A stretch of DNA of 64,000 nt from Bombyx mori (GCF_030269925.1 NC_085130.1:2492501-2556500), one strand, 5' to 3'. Positions 31,545-42,817 are shown, counted from the stretch's first letter. Numbers and translations: made by a program. Notes: a model not told the origin generated them from the letters alone.

Positions 31545-31640
31545 AATACGCTTTTATAGAATATCCAACTAAATTTTAACGCTTTTTTACAATAAAATCA
31601 TTTTTTCTTACACTATTTTTAATTAAAATTACCAAAAAAT
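31545..31640 (+). repeat. Repeat F, partial
   Basis: tacgcttttatagaatatcc and aaaatcattttttcttacac only. Confidence 0.6.
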
Positions 31641-31807
31641 TTTAATATAATCCATCCATACAATATATATTATCTAGATCGTTCAAGTAAGAAGAAGAAG
31701 ACCTTTCTTGTTTTTCCGTGTCATATGAATTCGCGTTTCGTTTACCGTATAATAATACATTTTTATAACACAATTGAGCTTTAGACCTCATCTTTGGATA
31801 TGGTGAC

Positions 31808-32006
31808 GAAGCCCACTAAGTTTCTCGCCGGATCTTCTCAGTGGGTCGCGATTCCGATCCGGTGGTAGATTCAGCGAAGCACTGCTCGTGTTAGGGCTAG
31901 TATTCGCAAATTCTCTCAGATTGAGCCCGTGAGTTCACCTACGCGTCCGGCGTAATTGAAAATTAAATATACTCTTAGGCTACCAGCGATTAGGTACGGA
32001 AAAAAA
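31808..32006 (+). mobile_element. Family-C 3' end, diverged
   Basis: agcccactaagtttctcgcc through gattccgatccggtggtag to attaggtacggaaaaaa. Confidence 0.8.
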
Positions 32007-32315
32007 TCACGCTGCGATTCCTAAGGGCTCTGATAAACGCCAAAAAATGTTTAATAAATTTAGGATATCATCTTCACATCTTTTAATAACTGCCAGCGTT
32101 TGCAATCACTCTCGTATAATTTCGCAACGATAAAACCCGGGAAAGTGCAAAAGATTTCAATACAAATAAAACATATCAAGTCTTGCTGGATTACAAAATT
32201 AGGTATGCAAAATAAAATCTAAAAACGGCGAGAAACACACACATACACACACACAGCTAAACTGAACTACGATTTAGATACGGTTGCCGTTTCAACATAG
32301 AATAAGCAGGTAGAT

Positions 32316-32675
32316 CAGTGATTCTCAACCTTTTATTTGTCGCGGCACATATTTAACGATTTTAAAATTTGGCGGCACACATTAAACGATTTTAAAATTT
32401 GGCGGCACACAAAGAAAAAGATTTAAACTATTTACTTTCTAAAACACTGCATAAAACGTTTATAAAAAAAACATTAAATATACGAAATAAACTAATATAT
32501 GCTCTAATAATATTTAAACGTTTAAAAAGGGTATATTACAAGCTAATAATAAAAAAAAAATATTTGATATAATTTAATAATATTAACATCATTATATATT
32601 GGCAAAATTTGGCGGCACACTTTTGAAATTTCGCGGCACACAAAAGTGCCGCGGAACAGTGGTAGAGAATCACTG
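32316..32675. mobile_element. hAT MITE with 8-bp target duplication
   Basis: Ends cagtgattctcaacc (32316) and its complement ggtagagaatcactg (to 32675), of hAT/Charlie type, with a perfect 8-bp duplication aggtagat at 32308-32315 and 32676-32683. Internal repeats of ttttaaaatttggcggcac lie at both ends. 360 bp, non-coding. Confidence 0.9.
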
Positions 32676-32868
32676 AGGTAGATAGATATGTTACGCACTT
32701 TTATCAGCAATACGCTACTGGCTATGCCACTGACATTACATATGTCCATAAGCGACTATGATCATAATCAAGTGGATCGTCAACGTATTCAATAAAAAAT
32801 ACTACAGAACTAAACATATTTACTCATAAGAACTCATAAACTGCAATGTCGTAAAGGGTTGCCCTATC

Positions 32869-33004
32869 TATACTAATATATAAATCTACAGTGGTTTTTA
32901 CGGATGTTCCGTTATAACTACTGAACTATGCATCCGATTGACTTGAAACTTGGTATCCATATAGAAAATACATGCACTTAATGGATAGGCTAATATTTAT
33001 ATAA
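32869..33004 (+). mobile_element. Helitron-like 5' end (family L)
   Basis: It begins tctatactaatatataaatc after an A and shares 130 bp with the inverted copy at 464-590. It is cut off by a Bm1. Confidence 0.55.
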
Positions 33005-33005
33005 G

Positions 33006-33252
33006 TTTTTTATTTATTTATTGTCTTGATGGGTGGACTAGCTCGCAGCCCACCTGGTAAGTGGCTACTGGAATCCATTGACATCTACGACGTAAATGCA
33101 CCACCCACCTTGAGATATAAGTTCTAAGGTCTTAGTATAGTTACAACGGCTGCCCCACCTTTCAAACCGAAACGCATTACTGCTTCACGGCAGAAATAGT
33201 CGGGGTGGTGGTACCTACCCTTGCGGACTCACAAGAGGTCCTACCACCAGCA
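33006..33252 (-). mobile_element. Bm1 SINE, 5'-truncated
   Basis: attgtcttgatgggtggac to ctaccaccagcaa. Confidence 0.92.
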
Positions 33253-33269
33253 AAAAATTCTCGATAATC

Positions 33270-33446
33270 TATATACATAAAAGTCGATGTGTGTATGTTC
33301 CCTGTAGACTTCGGACAGGCTTGACCGATTTACGTGATATTATCAGGAAATCTTCGGACCGGTCTAGGGAATGAACCTGTGTAGTTTAGTAGCGATGGGA
33401 TCGGAGGTAAATCAAGGATTGGCTAGCAAATCGGGCCGGTTGTAAC
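33270..33446 (+). mobile_element. Helitron-like fragment
   Basis: tctatatacataaaagtcgatg through gaccgatttacgtgat, a 5'-end pattern seen in lepidopteran Helitrons. It stops at the next Bm1. Confidence 0.45.
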
Positions 33447-33699
33447 TTTTTTATTTATTTATTGCTAAGATGGGTGATCGAGATCACGGCCCACCTGGTG
33501 TTAAGTGGTTATCGGAGCTCATAGACATCAACAACATCAAGGCGTTCGTCCATCTCGAGATATGAGTTCTAAGTCCCCGTTTTTACAGTACTGCCTTACC
33601 TTACCTTTCAAACCAAAACGCATTACTGCTTCACGGCAAAAATAAGCAGGGTGGTGGTACCTATCCGTGCGGACTCACAAAACTCCCTACCACCAGTAA
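33447..33699 (-). mobile_element. Bm1 SINE, 5'-truncated
   Basis: attgctaagatgggtgatcg to ccaccagtaa, with moderate divergence. Confidence 0.9.
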
Positions 33700-35197
33700 C
33701 TACTTAATAATAATTTTGTACGTAATTAAAGCAACATTTACTATTACGTTCATTATTTTCATTATATTATTACCTGAATCTAATTCCTGTAAAACTAACT
33801 TGAACTTGCAAGTTTTTTTTAATATTAGTTAGGATACTTTTCTATTCACCCAAAGTAGGAATCCTATTTTATTTTAATTTGACACTATAAGGCAAACATA
33901 TGCAGTTCGAGCCTTCTAGGAAAAACCAAACACGTCTCGAGTTCTGAATTAGTTTTGATGCACTACTTTTATTATTCATTGATCGATCAATTACCTCGAT
34001 CTACATTGTTAAATAAGAAATATAGATTTTATTAGCGTGACATAAATATGAGACGCGAATAAAAGCGCAAAAGTGGCACAAAGCTAACATTATTCATTGA
34101 ACTGATCCACAAACAAGATTGACGGTATTTGAAAACGAAAAAAAAACCGTGATTAATACAGCCATAAAATAGCGTTTACGAACCGTTATACAGAGCTGCG
34201 AAAAGCCAAACAAAGGAAGTCTAACCGGGTGACCTGTCTACGGAGATCTTTAATCTATGTCCCGCACCAGGAATACGACGAATAGGTTCGACGACCTCGC
34301 GGTTGCATCAATTCAGTTTAATTGTTCCGCCTCCGTATTTGTTTATTTCGTTGGCCAATCGAAAGAACGGCGCGTCTCTTTTGATGTCGCTTCTGTTAAA
34401 GATTGCTTCCTCTATGACGAGAAGCTCTGGGGAGTGCGGCTTTTTAAGGAAGCGTTTTTCACGTTTATTAATGTTGTGTGTTTATTTTTATGGCACTGTT
34501 TATTGGTGGCAGATGTTAGTCGGAGTGACGGTTCTAAAATAAAAAATGAATGTACTCTTTTCTATAAATCAAGCTGAAATAAACTTAAAAGATACGTACA
34601 CAACGATTTCGAATATTCTGGATTGATTAAACAATAATAAAAGTCTTCATTGCATTTGACAGACAAATCAATCAATATGTCTAAGAAAATACATATTTAT
34701 TTTAAACTAAAGGTTTTTCTTTACATCTCTCACCTAGGAATTGAAAAAAAAATTTTCATTTCATTTCTTTTTCTTTTCTCTAATCTTCAATCTCTTCTGG
34801 TATAAAATCAGGAATAAGTTATGTAACAGGAAATATATTAGACTCCTTTTTTTATGTCCTATATTGATTGCGATAGTTTTTCTTCGATTTTAAATCGACC
34901 AATTCCCAACTCATCTAATTTTCTCCTGTTTAGTTTGTGACCATTTTCGACATAATAATATATCATATCATCCGTTTTAAAATTATGATTTTCTTAATCG
35001 CCTTTAATCGATATTAATAATTTGTTTTATTAAGGTTTCAAAGCAGAGATTTACGTGGTACTTTCCATGACCACCACGTAATACGAAACGCTAGATTTGA
35101 CCTCAAACCACCCATGAGGGGTGGTTATAGGGGTGGTCCTTGAAGCCATTAAACAACCCCGTTGCATTTCATTTGAAATGTACGACCATTTTTTTAT
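33700..35197. other. Unique sequence, possible regulatory stretch at 34.2-34.5 kb
   Basis: No repeat recognised. 34,210-34,460 is less AT-rich than its surroundings and contains gttggccaatcg (CCAAT motif, about 34351). Overlapping open frames of 106 and 79 codons there lack any domain and are not called as genes. Confidence 0.4.
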
Positions 35198-35201
35198 ATA
35201 T

Positions 35202-35555
35202 TGTTACGCCGGTAAGAGTAACGCCATCTATCGCCGAATAGCCGAACGAATATAGAAGGATCTAGGAACATCTACAACGCACGAGAAGTACAACGCCATC
35301 TGTTGTCAGATAGCGGAAACACACATCGAAGGTACTCGAATTGTGAGGAATGTTCTCGACGATTCTAGGACTGCCGTATCCACTATCAAAGCGTTGCAGA
35401 GATGGCACGCAGTTGTTTGGTAATCGGAACTACTCGAAGCGAAACAGCGAACGGATCACCTGAAGCAAAGCGGAAGAAGTGAATTGAGAATTTTAAGTGT
35501 TCTAAGCGTTAATAAAGTTTTAAGTTGTACTTTGGTGGAGCATTTATTAACAACA
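35202..35555 (+). mobile_element. Solo LTR of an LTR retrotransposon
   Basis: It runs from TGTTACGCCGGTAAGAG to ...TAACAACA (TG...CA), with a 4-bp duplication atat at 35198-35201 and 35556-35559 and a polyadenylation signal AATAAA at 35511. 354 bp with no internal region beside it, consistent with LTR-LTR recombination. It sits in the poly-T side of a family-D copy. Confidence 0.75.
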
Positions 35556-35665
35556 ATATTTTTTATGAAGGAAGTATTACTGGTGGCCCGAAAGCCTTTC
35601 CAGTTTCACCAGGACATGTGGGCGAGCAATGGCTCTGCCAGAAGCAAGGGCTTAGCCAGAGTACG
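35556..35665 (-). mobile_element. Family-D repeat tail
   Basis: ttttttatgaaggaagtatt, actggtggcccgaaagcc and tttccagtttcaccaggac are the reverse of 22400-22507. Confidence 0.7.
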
Positions 35666-35892
35666 ACAACATGATTCAAATTCGAAAAACAAAAAAGTTT
35701 GCCGACAGTACACAAGAGAGTTCTGCTCCTAGATAAAACATTTCAGACTGTAATAGCCTGCGTAATCATTCAAAATTTCGTATGCCATATATATCGCGAC
35801 GCCCGTAACCGATGCCATTTGCCCCGGCACCCAAACACCCAAGCAAATTCGGGCAAACGAGCCCAATAAACAGATCATGACTACTACCACCA

Positions 35893-36065
35893 GTGTGCTC
35901 AGTGCGAGTTTTTTAACGTTCTCGATAACGTAAAAGTTAACTTAAATTTATATGGAGTTGGAACGTTTGCCTATGTTTGCCGATAGGGGCGCTGTTCCAA
36001 CTGCATACAAATTTGAGTTAACGTTTACGCTATCGAGAACGTTAAAAAACTCGCACTAAGCACAC
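35893..36065. mobile_element. Long-TIR MITE, family G copy 2
   Basis: gtgtgctcagtgcgagtttt and the complementary right arm ending gcactaagcacac. The centre is inverted relative to copy 1 (gataggggcgctgttcc). Confidence 0.85.
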
Positions 36066-36142
36066 TAAGATTTTTAAAAAAACGGCATTTCATTATGAGT
36101 TTTTTTTACGGTTTAAAAATATACATATTGATTTAAAAACCA

Positions 36143-36250
36143 AGCTCTCCTTGCGTCGTATTCCTCATTGCTGAGGGTCGTGACCACCCTTTTGTATCAC
36201 CTTCGCACGCACGATTTTTCTCCATCCATTATTGTCTCTGGCGGTGCATA
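36143..36250 (-). mobile_element. LINE 3'-UTR tail (family T)
   Basis: gcgtcgtattcctcattgctgagggtcg resembles the other family-T tails. Confidence 0.55.
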
Positions 36251-36679
36251 AACCAAGCATACTAGCATAATAAATTATAAGCGGTAAATAATAATATCGA
36301 TTAAGTTCCTATTTTCGTTTTCATAATTTATAATCGACTTATCTAGGTGTCATTGACCTCAATGACAGCAATTATTATTGTAATTGTCGTAATTAATAAT
36401 TGTGCTGGTAAAAATTTCTGTTTACAACTAACTACTAACCACAGCCGCCTTAATTGCATATAGATAATTTTAACTGATTAGTTAGATTATTAATGTTTGC
36501 GTGTTTAGTAATGATTTTTATGTGTGTTATATAGTTAGAATAGGAGTTATATTTGATCAAAATCGTAGTGTTCATTAATAAATATGGATATATATCTCAC
36601 CTTTAGAAATGAAGTAGCTAAATCCAAAATCCTTGTTTTTTTTGGTAAACGCCAAGAATATAACTGAGGAATTGTAATT
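36251..36679. other. AT-rich sequence without recognised features
   Basis: Nothing supported. Confidence 0.4.
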
Positions 36680-36790
36680 TTTCAATTTTGATTTTAATAC
36701 TTTAAGCCTTAAAGCGCATATCTTAAAGTTTAAGGTATGCGCTTGATTTAAAATAGACTAAAAGTGTACCTACTTTCTAAACTCATTTTC
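36680..36790 (-). repeat. Interspersed repeat K, inverted copy
   Basis: tttaatactttaagcctt and aaagtttaaggtatgcgc match 9400-9545 in reverse. Confidence 0.5.
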
Positions 36791-36975
36791 TAATTACTTT
36801 TAGTTAAGGCACTTTAACCCTAAAGGTGTGATATGTGAAATTCTCGAAATATATGTTTGATTAGTATTTTTCCAACTGTTACGTGAAATTAGTTGTGACC
36901 TAAATTTGGCTTTTACATCCCTACAAAAAAGGGTTGTGTGCTCCAGCGCCACTGACGCTAATATCAATTTTTTAC

Positions 36976-37217
36976 AGGTGGTAAGGCCTCTTGTGAGTCC
37001 GCGTTGGTGGGTACCACCACCCTGTCTATTTCTGCCGTGAAGCAGTAATGCGTTTCGGTTTGAAGGGTAGGGCAGCCGTTGTAACTATACTTGAGACCTT
37101 AGAACTTATATCTCAAGGTGGGTGGCGCATTTACGTTGTGGATGTCTATGGGTTCCAGTAACCACTTAACACCAGGTGGGCTGTGAGCTCGTCCACCCAT
37201 CTAAGCAATAAAAAAAA
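36976..37217 (+). mobile_element. Bm1 SINE, 5'-truncated
   Basis: aggtggtaaggcctcttgtg to ctaagcaataaaaaaa, near consensus. Confidence 0.92.
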
Positions 37218-37565
37218 TATCAGCAGAACACTTTCTATGTAGATTTTAGTCCAAAAAAAAAAACCGAACAAACAAATTCATAGCGTTAAATTAATATTCT
37301 TATGGCGGCTTGCAATTTTTCAGTTCGTTGAGCACCCCTGGGAAAATTACTAGTTTCGATTCGTTTTAAAATGTACCTTAAAGTAGAGTTTCGCAGCGTC
37401 CAAATTAGACTGTAGGTGAATTTTATTGAATAATCTAATCGGAACGATCGAAACAGCCGGCCGTTTGCGGCTTGAAGTGAAAACTCACTATAAAATTGCT
37501 TTACACTTTCAATTAATTGTTCATTTTCTTCTCTTTAATTTTTAACGCGCTTTGATTGTAATTAT

Positions 37566-37678
37566 CGGTAGGCAGCGGGTTGGTTCTGCCCCTGGCATTG
37601 CTGAAGTCCATGGGCGACGGTAACCACGCACCATCAGGTGGGACATGTGTTCGTCTGCCTTCGAGGGCAATAAAAAAA
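37566..37678 (+). mobile_element. Family-B LINE tail
   Basis: cggtaggcagcgggttgg to gagggcaataaaaaaa. Confidence 0.85.
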
Positions 37679-37774
37679 TGCTTGTTCGCATGAATGTCGT
37701 CCGGGTGTACCTGAAATGGCTCCACAGAACCAGCGAATAGGCAGGGAATAAATACGGATGGAATCTTTCAACAT

Positions 37775-37874
37775 CTGAGGGTTAATTTGCTCGAAGAGTC
37801 CTTCATCGTAAGCGACGGGTTCGACAAGAACGGTGACCAGTACTTGAGGTACCTAAAAGCACTATTAGTGGATC
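37775..37874 (-). mobile_element. Family-C fragment
   Basis: ctgagggttaatttgctcg to gcactattagtggatc. It abuts a second family-C copy. Confidence 0.75.
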
Positions 37875-37881
37875 CCACACT

Positions 37882-38202
37882 CAATTTTTTTTTCCCTCCC
37901 TAAGCTGATAGCCTTGAGAGGCTATATCAGCGGAACCTTAACTAGTAGGTGACCTCACGGGGCTCAAACCTGACGACGTTGCTAACACGAACCCTAGCAA
38001 GAGCCGTGCTTCGCAGAATCTACCACCGGATCGGAAACGCGACCCACTGAGAAGATCCGGCGAGAAACTCAGTGGGCTGTGTCTGAGGGTTAATTTACTC
38101 GTCGAGCCTTTCGTCGCAAGCGACGGGTTCGACGAGAACGGTGACCGGTGCTTGAGGTACCTATTAGCACCGTTAGTGGATCGGGAGGATCCGAAATGAC
38201 GT
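37882..38202 (-). mobile_element. Family-C 3' end with short target duplication
   Basis: Poly-T then ccctccctaagctgatagcc to ggaggatccgaaatgacgtg. ccacactc flanks it at about 37874-37881 and 38204-38211, which dates it after the neighbouring fragment. Confidence 0.8.
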
Positions 38203-38309
38203 GCCACACTCCATTATTTGTCAGGCGTATTTATAAGACAACTTGGAAATCTCGTAAGCGCGATTCAGAAGTTCTCCACAACAACGCACAGATGTCGCTA
38301 CAGACTCAC

Positions 38310-38383
38310 CTCAAAGCGCTTCCCTGCTCCCGAACGTCGACCCCATTGATGTTATCCTCGTTTCTCGTCTGTAGACCGGACAT
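38310..38383 (-). CDS. Candidate first coding exon of the PHLDB-like gene
   Basis: On the minus strand an ATG at 38383 (context gcggaaaATG) opens MSGLQTRNEDNINGVDVREQ then GSAL and reaches a perfect donor AG|GTGAGT at 38309. The frame ends two bases into a codon. Exon 2, if its acceptor is the gatagag at 16648, supplies exactly the missing base and reads on as S-IKMACGG into the FHA domain. The exon lies in a short unique CpG-rich island within transposon-rich sequence, next to CCAAT and CRE motifs. I infer that this is the start of the gene. If so, intron 1 is about 21.7 kb. There is no transcript or homology evidence for these 25 residues. Confidence 0.45.
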
Positions 38384-38520
38384 TTTCCGCGAATCAGGAC
38401 GAGGCGTGAAGACGCCAGCACCAATCGGATCACGTCGTGTCGGAACGGCGGCGTGACGTCATCGTTCTGTAAACGAAAAGGTGATTCTGAATTCGTCGCG
38501 CGTTACCTACCGGTCGACGG
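38384..38520 (-). promoter_or_regulatory. Candidate promoter with CRE and CCAAT motifs
   Basis: A CpG-rich stretch directly upstream (minus strand) of the candidate exon contains a palindromic CRE TGACGTCA (38454-38461) and a CCAAT motif (38421-38425). No TATA box is seen, as is usual for broadly expressed insect genes. Such CpG density stands out against the AT-rich flanks. Inferred, not proven. Confidence 0.45.
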
Positions 38521-39014
38521 TGAAATGCGTAGCTTGGAAACACGTAGGGTTGTCAAGTTTTTTAACAATTAATTTATTTTAGTAACTTTTTTTTATGTGC
38601 TATTTATCACACGTGACCATCACCTAACCTATTTTATTAATACAACCAGAGTGTTCGGTATTCGGACCTCGGACCTCGGACTCCTAAGTTCGTAGCTGGA
38701 TGAGATAGGGTGTGTGAAAAAGAATCTCTTTTATTTTACGCAAACAGTATTAATACTATAGTTCATAGTATTCAGTAGTTCAATTTACTAAACCATGCAT
38801 TACAAATTCCTAGACGTTTATTTTCTCAGAGAAACTTTTTATCTTAATCTAAGTTACAAAATGTTCACTGTTTGCCTTCAGCTGGACTTATAATAAATAT
38901 ACCCAACCAACGTTAATTGCTTTAGATAACAACGATTAACTGAAAACACTCGCGATCTACCAGTTGTATTATATGTGGATGGTATTATCATAGATATTCC
39001 TTTGTGTATCATAC

Positions 39015-39258
39015 ATTTTTTTTATTGCTTAGATGGGTGGAAGAGCTCACAGCCCACCTGGCGTTAAGTGGTTACTGGAGCTCATAGACATCTACAACGT
39101 AAATGCGCCACCCACCTTGAGATATAAGTTCTAAGGTCTCAATATAGTTACAACGGCTGCTCCACCCTTCAAACCGAAACGCATTACTGCTTCACCGTAG
39201 AAATAGGCGGAGTGGTGGTACCTACCCGTGCGAACTCACAAGAGGTCCTACCAACAGT
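39015..39258 (-). mobile_element. Bm1 SINE, 5'-truncated
   Basis: attgcttagatgggtggaag to ctaccaacagta. Confidence 0.92.
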
Positions 39259-39277
39259 ACATAAAATAAAAAATTAC

Positions 39278-39645
39278 ATGTGTACAATTCACACGTGGTA
39301 GAAGTGAAACCTTCCAAAATTAAAATACAATTATCCTAAACGTCTTAAGTATACGTAAAATTTTATCATTAGTAAATAATTGTAAGGTAGCGCCCTCTGT
39401 GAATTGATATTTTAATTTCACGTATAATCCTAAATTCAAATTCACTACAAGAGCTTTCATACACACGTTAGTATTAAAAAATCACATCATCACAGATGGC
39501 GCTGTATTAAATAGTATGTATATTTCTGTCTCATTCTTTGCTGGCTTCATCCTACATATTTTTGTATTTGTGTCTTTTACCTGTCGTTTTTTCCGTTGCA
39601 TCCGGTTTGAAATCACAACGATTCTAAAGAAGTTTTCACTTCAAA
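39278..39645 (+). repeat. Repeat H (copy 1) with two CTCF-like motifs
   Basis: About 365 bp, nearly identical in inverted orientation to 57884-58240. It contains gcgccctct (39390-39398) and agatggcgc (39494-39502). Both fit the insect CTCF core AGRKGGCGC, on opposite strands about 100 bp apart. Confidence 0.75.
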
Positions 39646-40012
39646 ATATACCTATTTTATAAGAAATTTATTTATTTCACATCGTCATCCCTAAACTTTA
39701 AACGCGTTCACATTGCATAACATTATGCTATATTCGTACTTACAGTTAAGGATACATTGTTAAGGATTTGACTTCCGGCGCTTAATGAATTCGAGAACTC
39801 AAACAGCTAATCGCCGTAACAAGTCACGGGGGCTCACAGAAACTTACTAACATACATCAATGCCAAATAATTTTGCGCATGTGTTGCATTTTTTTTTAAT
39901 TCTTTATTAGAGTCATAAACCTATTAGGTTAAGTCTGCTATGTAATAAGGATAGTAATCCGACAGTTTTAATTCAATTCTCAGAATTTTCCGAATTGATT
40001 TTTTTTTTTTAA

Positions 40013-40169
40013 TTTCGGAGTCGCGTTTCTGTTCCAGTGGTAGATTCAGCGAAGCACTGCTCTTGTTAGAGCTAGTGTTAGCAACGTCGTCAAGTTAGAG
40101 CCCCGCGAGCTCACCTACTCGGTTACGCTGGCATTGCCCCCTAGTTTACCAGTATATGTAGGAAAAAAA
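40013..40169 (+). mobile_element. Family-C 3' end
   Basis: tcggagtcgcgtttctgttcc to atatgtaggaaaaaaat. Confidence 0.8.
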
Positions 40170-40538
40170 TTGGGATAACTTATAAATATTAAATTTAAAT
40201 ATATCGTCTCGAAATAAAGAGAAGGAAAACTCATCGTTCAAAGATTGTCTTCTGCTTTAAATCAGAACCAGTAAGTGTAGAAATTACAAAAAAAAAAATT
40301 ATAATCACCAACCCTAAATTCGATCTTTGATATCGATAATTCCGTTTTAAAATAAACTAGGTACTGTCGGGTTCAGTAAACATAACTATGTACTATATTT
40401 TGCCTCGTTAAGGACTCCGTCGGCGAGTGTACTTCCGGTGTTTTACCGGGTTCAATGAGGTTAAACCGTTACTGCAATTAAATTTGTTTACGTTCCGTTA
40501 CAACGTTTCTATTCGAACTTGATGTTGGCATGATAAGT

Positions 40539-40812
40539 TTTTTTATTCGACCTACCTAAGCTGATGGTCTAGAGAGACCATATCAGCGTAACCTTAACTA
40601 GTAGGTGAGCTCACGGGGCTCGAACCTGACGATGTTTCTTACACGAACCCTAGCTAGAAGGTCGTGCTTCGCAGAATCTACCACCGGATCGGAAACGCGA
40701 CCCACTGAGAAGATCCGGCGAGAAAATCAGTGGGCTGTGTCTGAGGGTCAATTTACACGCCGAGCCCTTCGTCGCAAGCGACGGGTTTGACGAGAACGAT
40801 GACCGGGGCATG
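40539..40812 (-). mobile_element. Family-C 3' end
   Basis: cgacctacctaagctgatgg through ctaccaccggatcggaaacg to gacgagaacgatgacc. Confidence 0.85.
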
Positions 40813-40868
40813 ATGAAAATACGTAATGCATGCTTGTTTATTCAAAATTCGTAACTTAACCTAAACAT

Positions 40869-40942
40869 CAGCCCGCTGAGTTTCTCGCCGGATCAGCGGG
40901 TCGCGATTCCGATCCGGTAGTAGATTCATTCGCGAAGCAGTT
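40869..40942 (+). mobile_element. Family-C fragment
   Basis: cagcccgctgagtttctcgcc to gatccggtagtagattc. It runs into a family-D segment. Confidence 0.7.
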
Positions 40943-40944
40943 AC

Positions 40945-41091
40945 TCTTGAGTTGTTAGGTCTCCTTTGGAGGTGCGCTCGGGTGGCTGTTTGCAAACCCC
41001 ACCGCTCCTGGCTGAGCCCTTGCTCGCTCACCTGTCCTGGTGAAACTGAAAATTCTTCCGGGCCACAAGTAATTCCCCTATCATAAAAAAA
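40945..41091 (+). mobile_element. Family-D repeat with poly-A
   Basis: tcctttggaggtgcgctcgg, gagcccttgctcgctcacct and cctatcataaaaaaaatcg. Confidence 0.7.
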
Positions 41092-41540
41092 ATCGTCCCA
41101 AATAAAATTCCAAAAAATAAAATCGATCTTTTTTTTTTGTAGTGGTAGCACACAGTTCCGAACCACCCTATTTCTTTCGCGACATACAAAATTATATGTT
41201 CCGCTAGTGTTTATGTAATTCAACAGAATTAAGAATGCAAAAATAAAATTATTACAGTATTAGGATTAGCTAAGCATCAGATACTCCCTGATAGGAATTG
41301 GAAAGGCCGACGGGCGACCAGTAATCTCTCAATCATAAAAAAATCGTGCTAAGCAAAATAAAAAATAATTAAATCGATCTTTTTTTTTTGTAGTGGTCAC
41401 ACAGCCATCCTGTTCCTATTTCTTTCGCGATATACAAAGTTATATGTTCCGCTAGTTTTTATGCAATTCAACGGAATTACGAATGCAAAAATAAAATTAT
41501 TACAGTATTAGGATTATCTAAGCATCAGATATTACCTGAT
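41082..41540. repeat. Two tandem ~250-bp repeats
   Basis: aaatcgatcttttttttttg, cgcgacatacaaaattatatg, gaatgcaaaaataaaattat and taagcatcag at 41119-41280 recur about 250 bp later (41371-41528) with few changes. Each unit begins with a family-D poly-A tail (catcataaaaaaa, caatcataaaaaaa), so a D tail was duplicated together with its flank. Confidence 0.8.
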
Positions 41541-41948
41541 AATGGGGCAGGTTGCGAGCATATTGTACTTGTTGGTAAGAACCACCATCCTGCCTATTTC
41601 TGCGACAGCTTTGAGAGCAGGTATGATTTTACTGGCGCATTCATTAACAACTGCTCATGATCGACCTTGCGTTCGATCTATGCAAAAGCTCAACCGTTAC
41701 GAAAAGCATTTGAAGCACGCCGCGATCTCTCCGCCGATCTAAGCCAACAAAGTTTTCACGACACCAAACGCTAGCTGTCGGGACACTTCCTATTACGTCA
41801 CATCGAGAGCATCGCTCCAATAACGGGTCTCGTTTTAGATCGGTAATGTGTGTCGGACACTGCTATATGAATTGTTTACGGTGAAACACAATAGTTCCTT
41901 CACATTTAATGGGCAGAAATTGATCAGATTACGGGAGACGTTTTCAAG
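41541..41948. other. Unique sequence with CRE-like and CCAAT motifs
   Basis: No repeat seen. 41775-41830 has cttcctattacgtcacatcg and gctccaataacgg, a cluster of ETS-, CRE- and CCAAT-like motifs. No exon was found beside it. Confidence 0.35.
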
Positions 41949-42200
41949 TTTTTTTTTTTTTTGCTTAGGTAGTTGGATGAGCTCACGGCGCACCTAATGT
42001 TAAGTGGTTACCGGAGACCATAGACGTCTACAACGTAAATGGCGCCTCATGCCTTGAGATAATATTTCTGAGGTCTCAGTTTTGATAGTACAACGGCTGC
42101 CCCACCCTTCAAACCGAAACGCAGTACTGCTTCACAGCAGAATCAGGCAGGGTGGTGGTACCTACCCGTGTGGGCTCACAAGACGTCCTACCACCAGTAA
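41949..42200 (-). mobile_element. Bm1 SINE, 5'-truncated
   Basis: Poly-T, ttgcttaggtagttggatg to ctaccaccagtaa. Confidence 0.92.
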
Positions 42201-42280
42201 ATTCTTAGTGTTAATGCGAGACTATTTTTATTGGACTTAAATGAAGATAATCACGCAAACGCGTAGGGACCGTATCATGA

Positions 42281-42353
42281 CAGCGGACTCCAGTAACAAC
42301 TTAACATCAGGTTGACCGAGAGCTCTTCCACCAATCACTGCAAAGATTTTAGT
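42281..42353 (+). mobile_element. Bm1 tail, diverged
   Basis: gcggactccagtaacaacttaacatc and gagagctcttccacc. Confidence 0.5.
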
Positions 42354-42607
42354 ATTTTTTTGCCTTTCCTCAATTAGCTATATAATTTCGGCACACGAAC
42401 ACAAAGTGCTATGTTCAATGTGATTAGCCAACGATTTTAAATTCGAGCCAATATTTCTATTAGCGTAAAAAAACACAACAATTTATTTACATTTTATTAC
42501 GATTCGATTTTAGTTCAATTGATTACCGTCTGAGAATTCGTTCGATGGTTAATTATGTGTCTTCGTCTTCATAGTACAGATGTGATTTAATTCAGAAAAA
42601 TAACATA

Positions 42608-42817
42608 TTTTTTTCCTACCTAAGCTTATCAGCCTTGAGAGGCTATTTCAACGGAACCTTAACTAGTAGGTGAGCTCACGGGGCTCAAACCTGACGACGT
42701 TGCTAACACGAACCCTAGCAGCAAGAGCCGTTCATTGCAGAATCTACCACCGGATCGGAAACGCGACCCACTGAGAAGATTCGGCGAGAAACTCAGTGGG
42801 CTGTGTCTGAGGGTTAA
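42608..42817 (-). mobile_element. Family-C 3' end
   Basis: ttttttcctacctaagctt to gggctgtgtctgagggtt, with a short agc duplication in cctagcagcaagagcc. Confidence 0.87.

Noticed and set aside
34257..34577. 106-codon ORF
   Set aside because: A second overlapping frame of 79 codons is equally open, there is no domain, and codon use looks random.
41082..41540. CRISPR-like array
   Set aside because: Only two 250-bp units in a eukaryotic context; they are a tandem duplication of repeat sequence.
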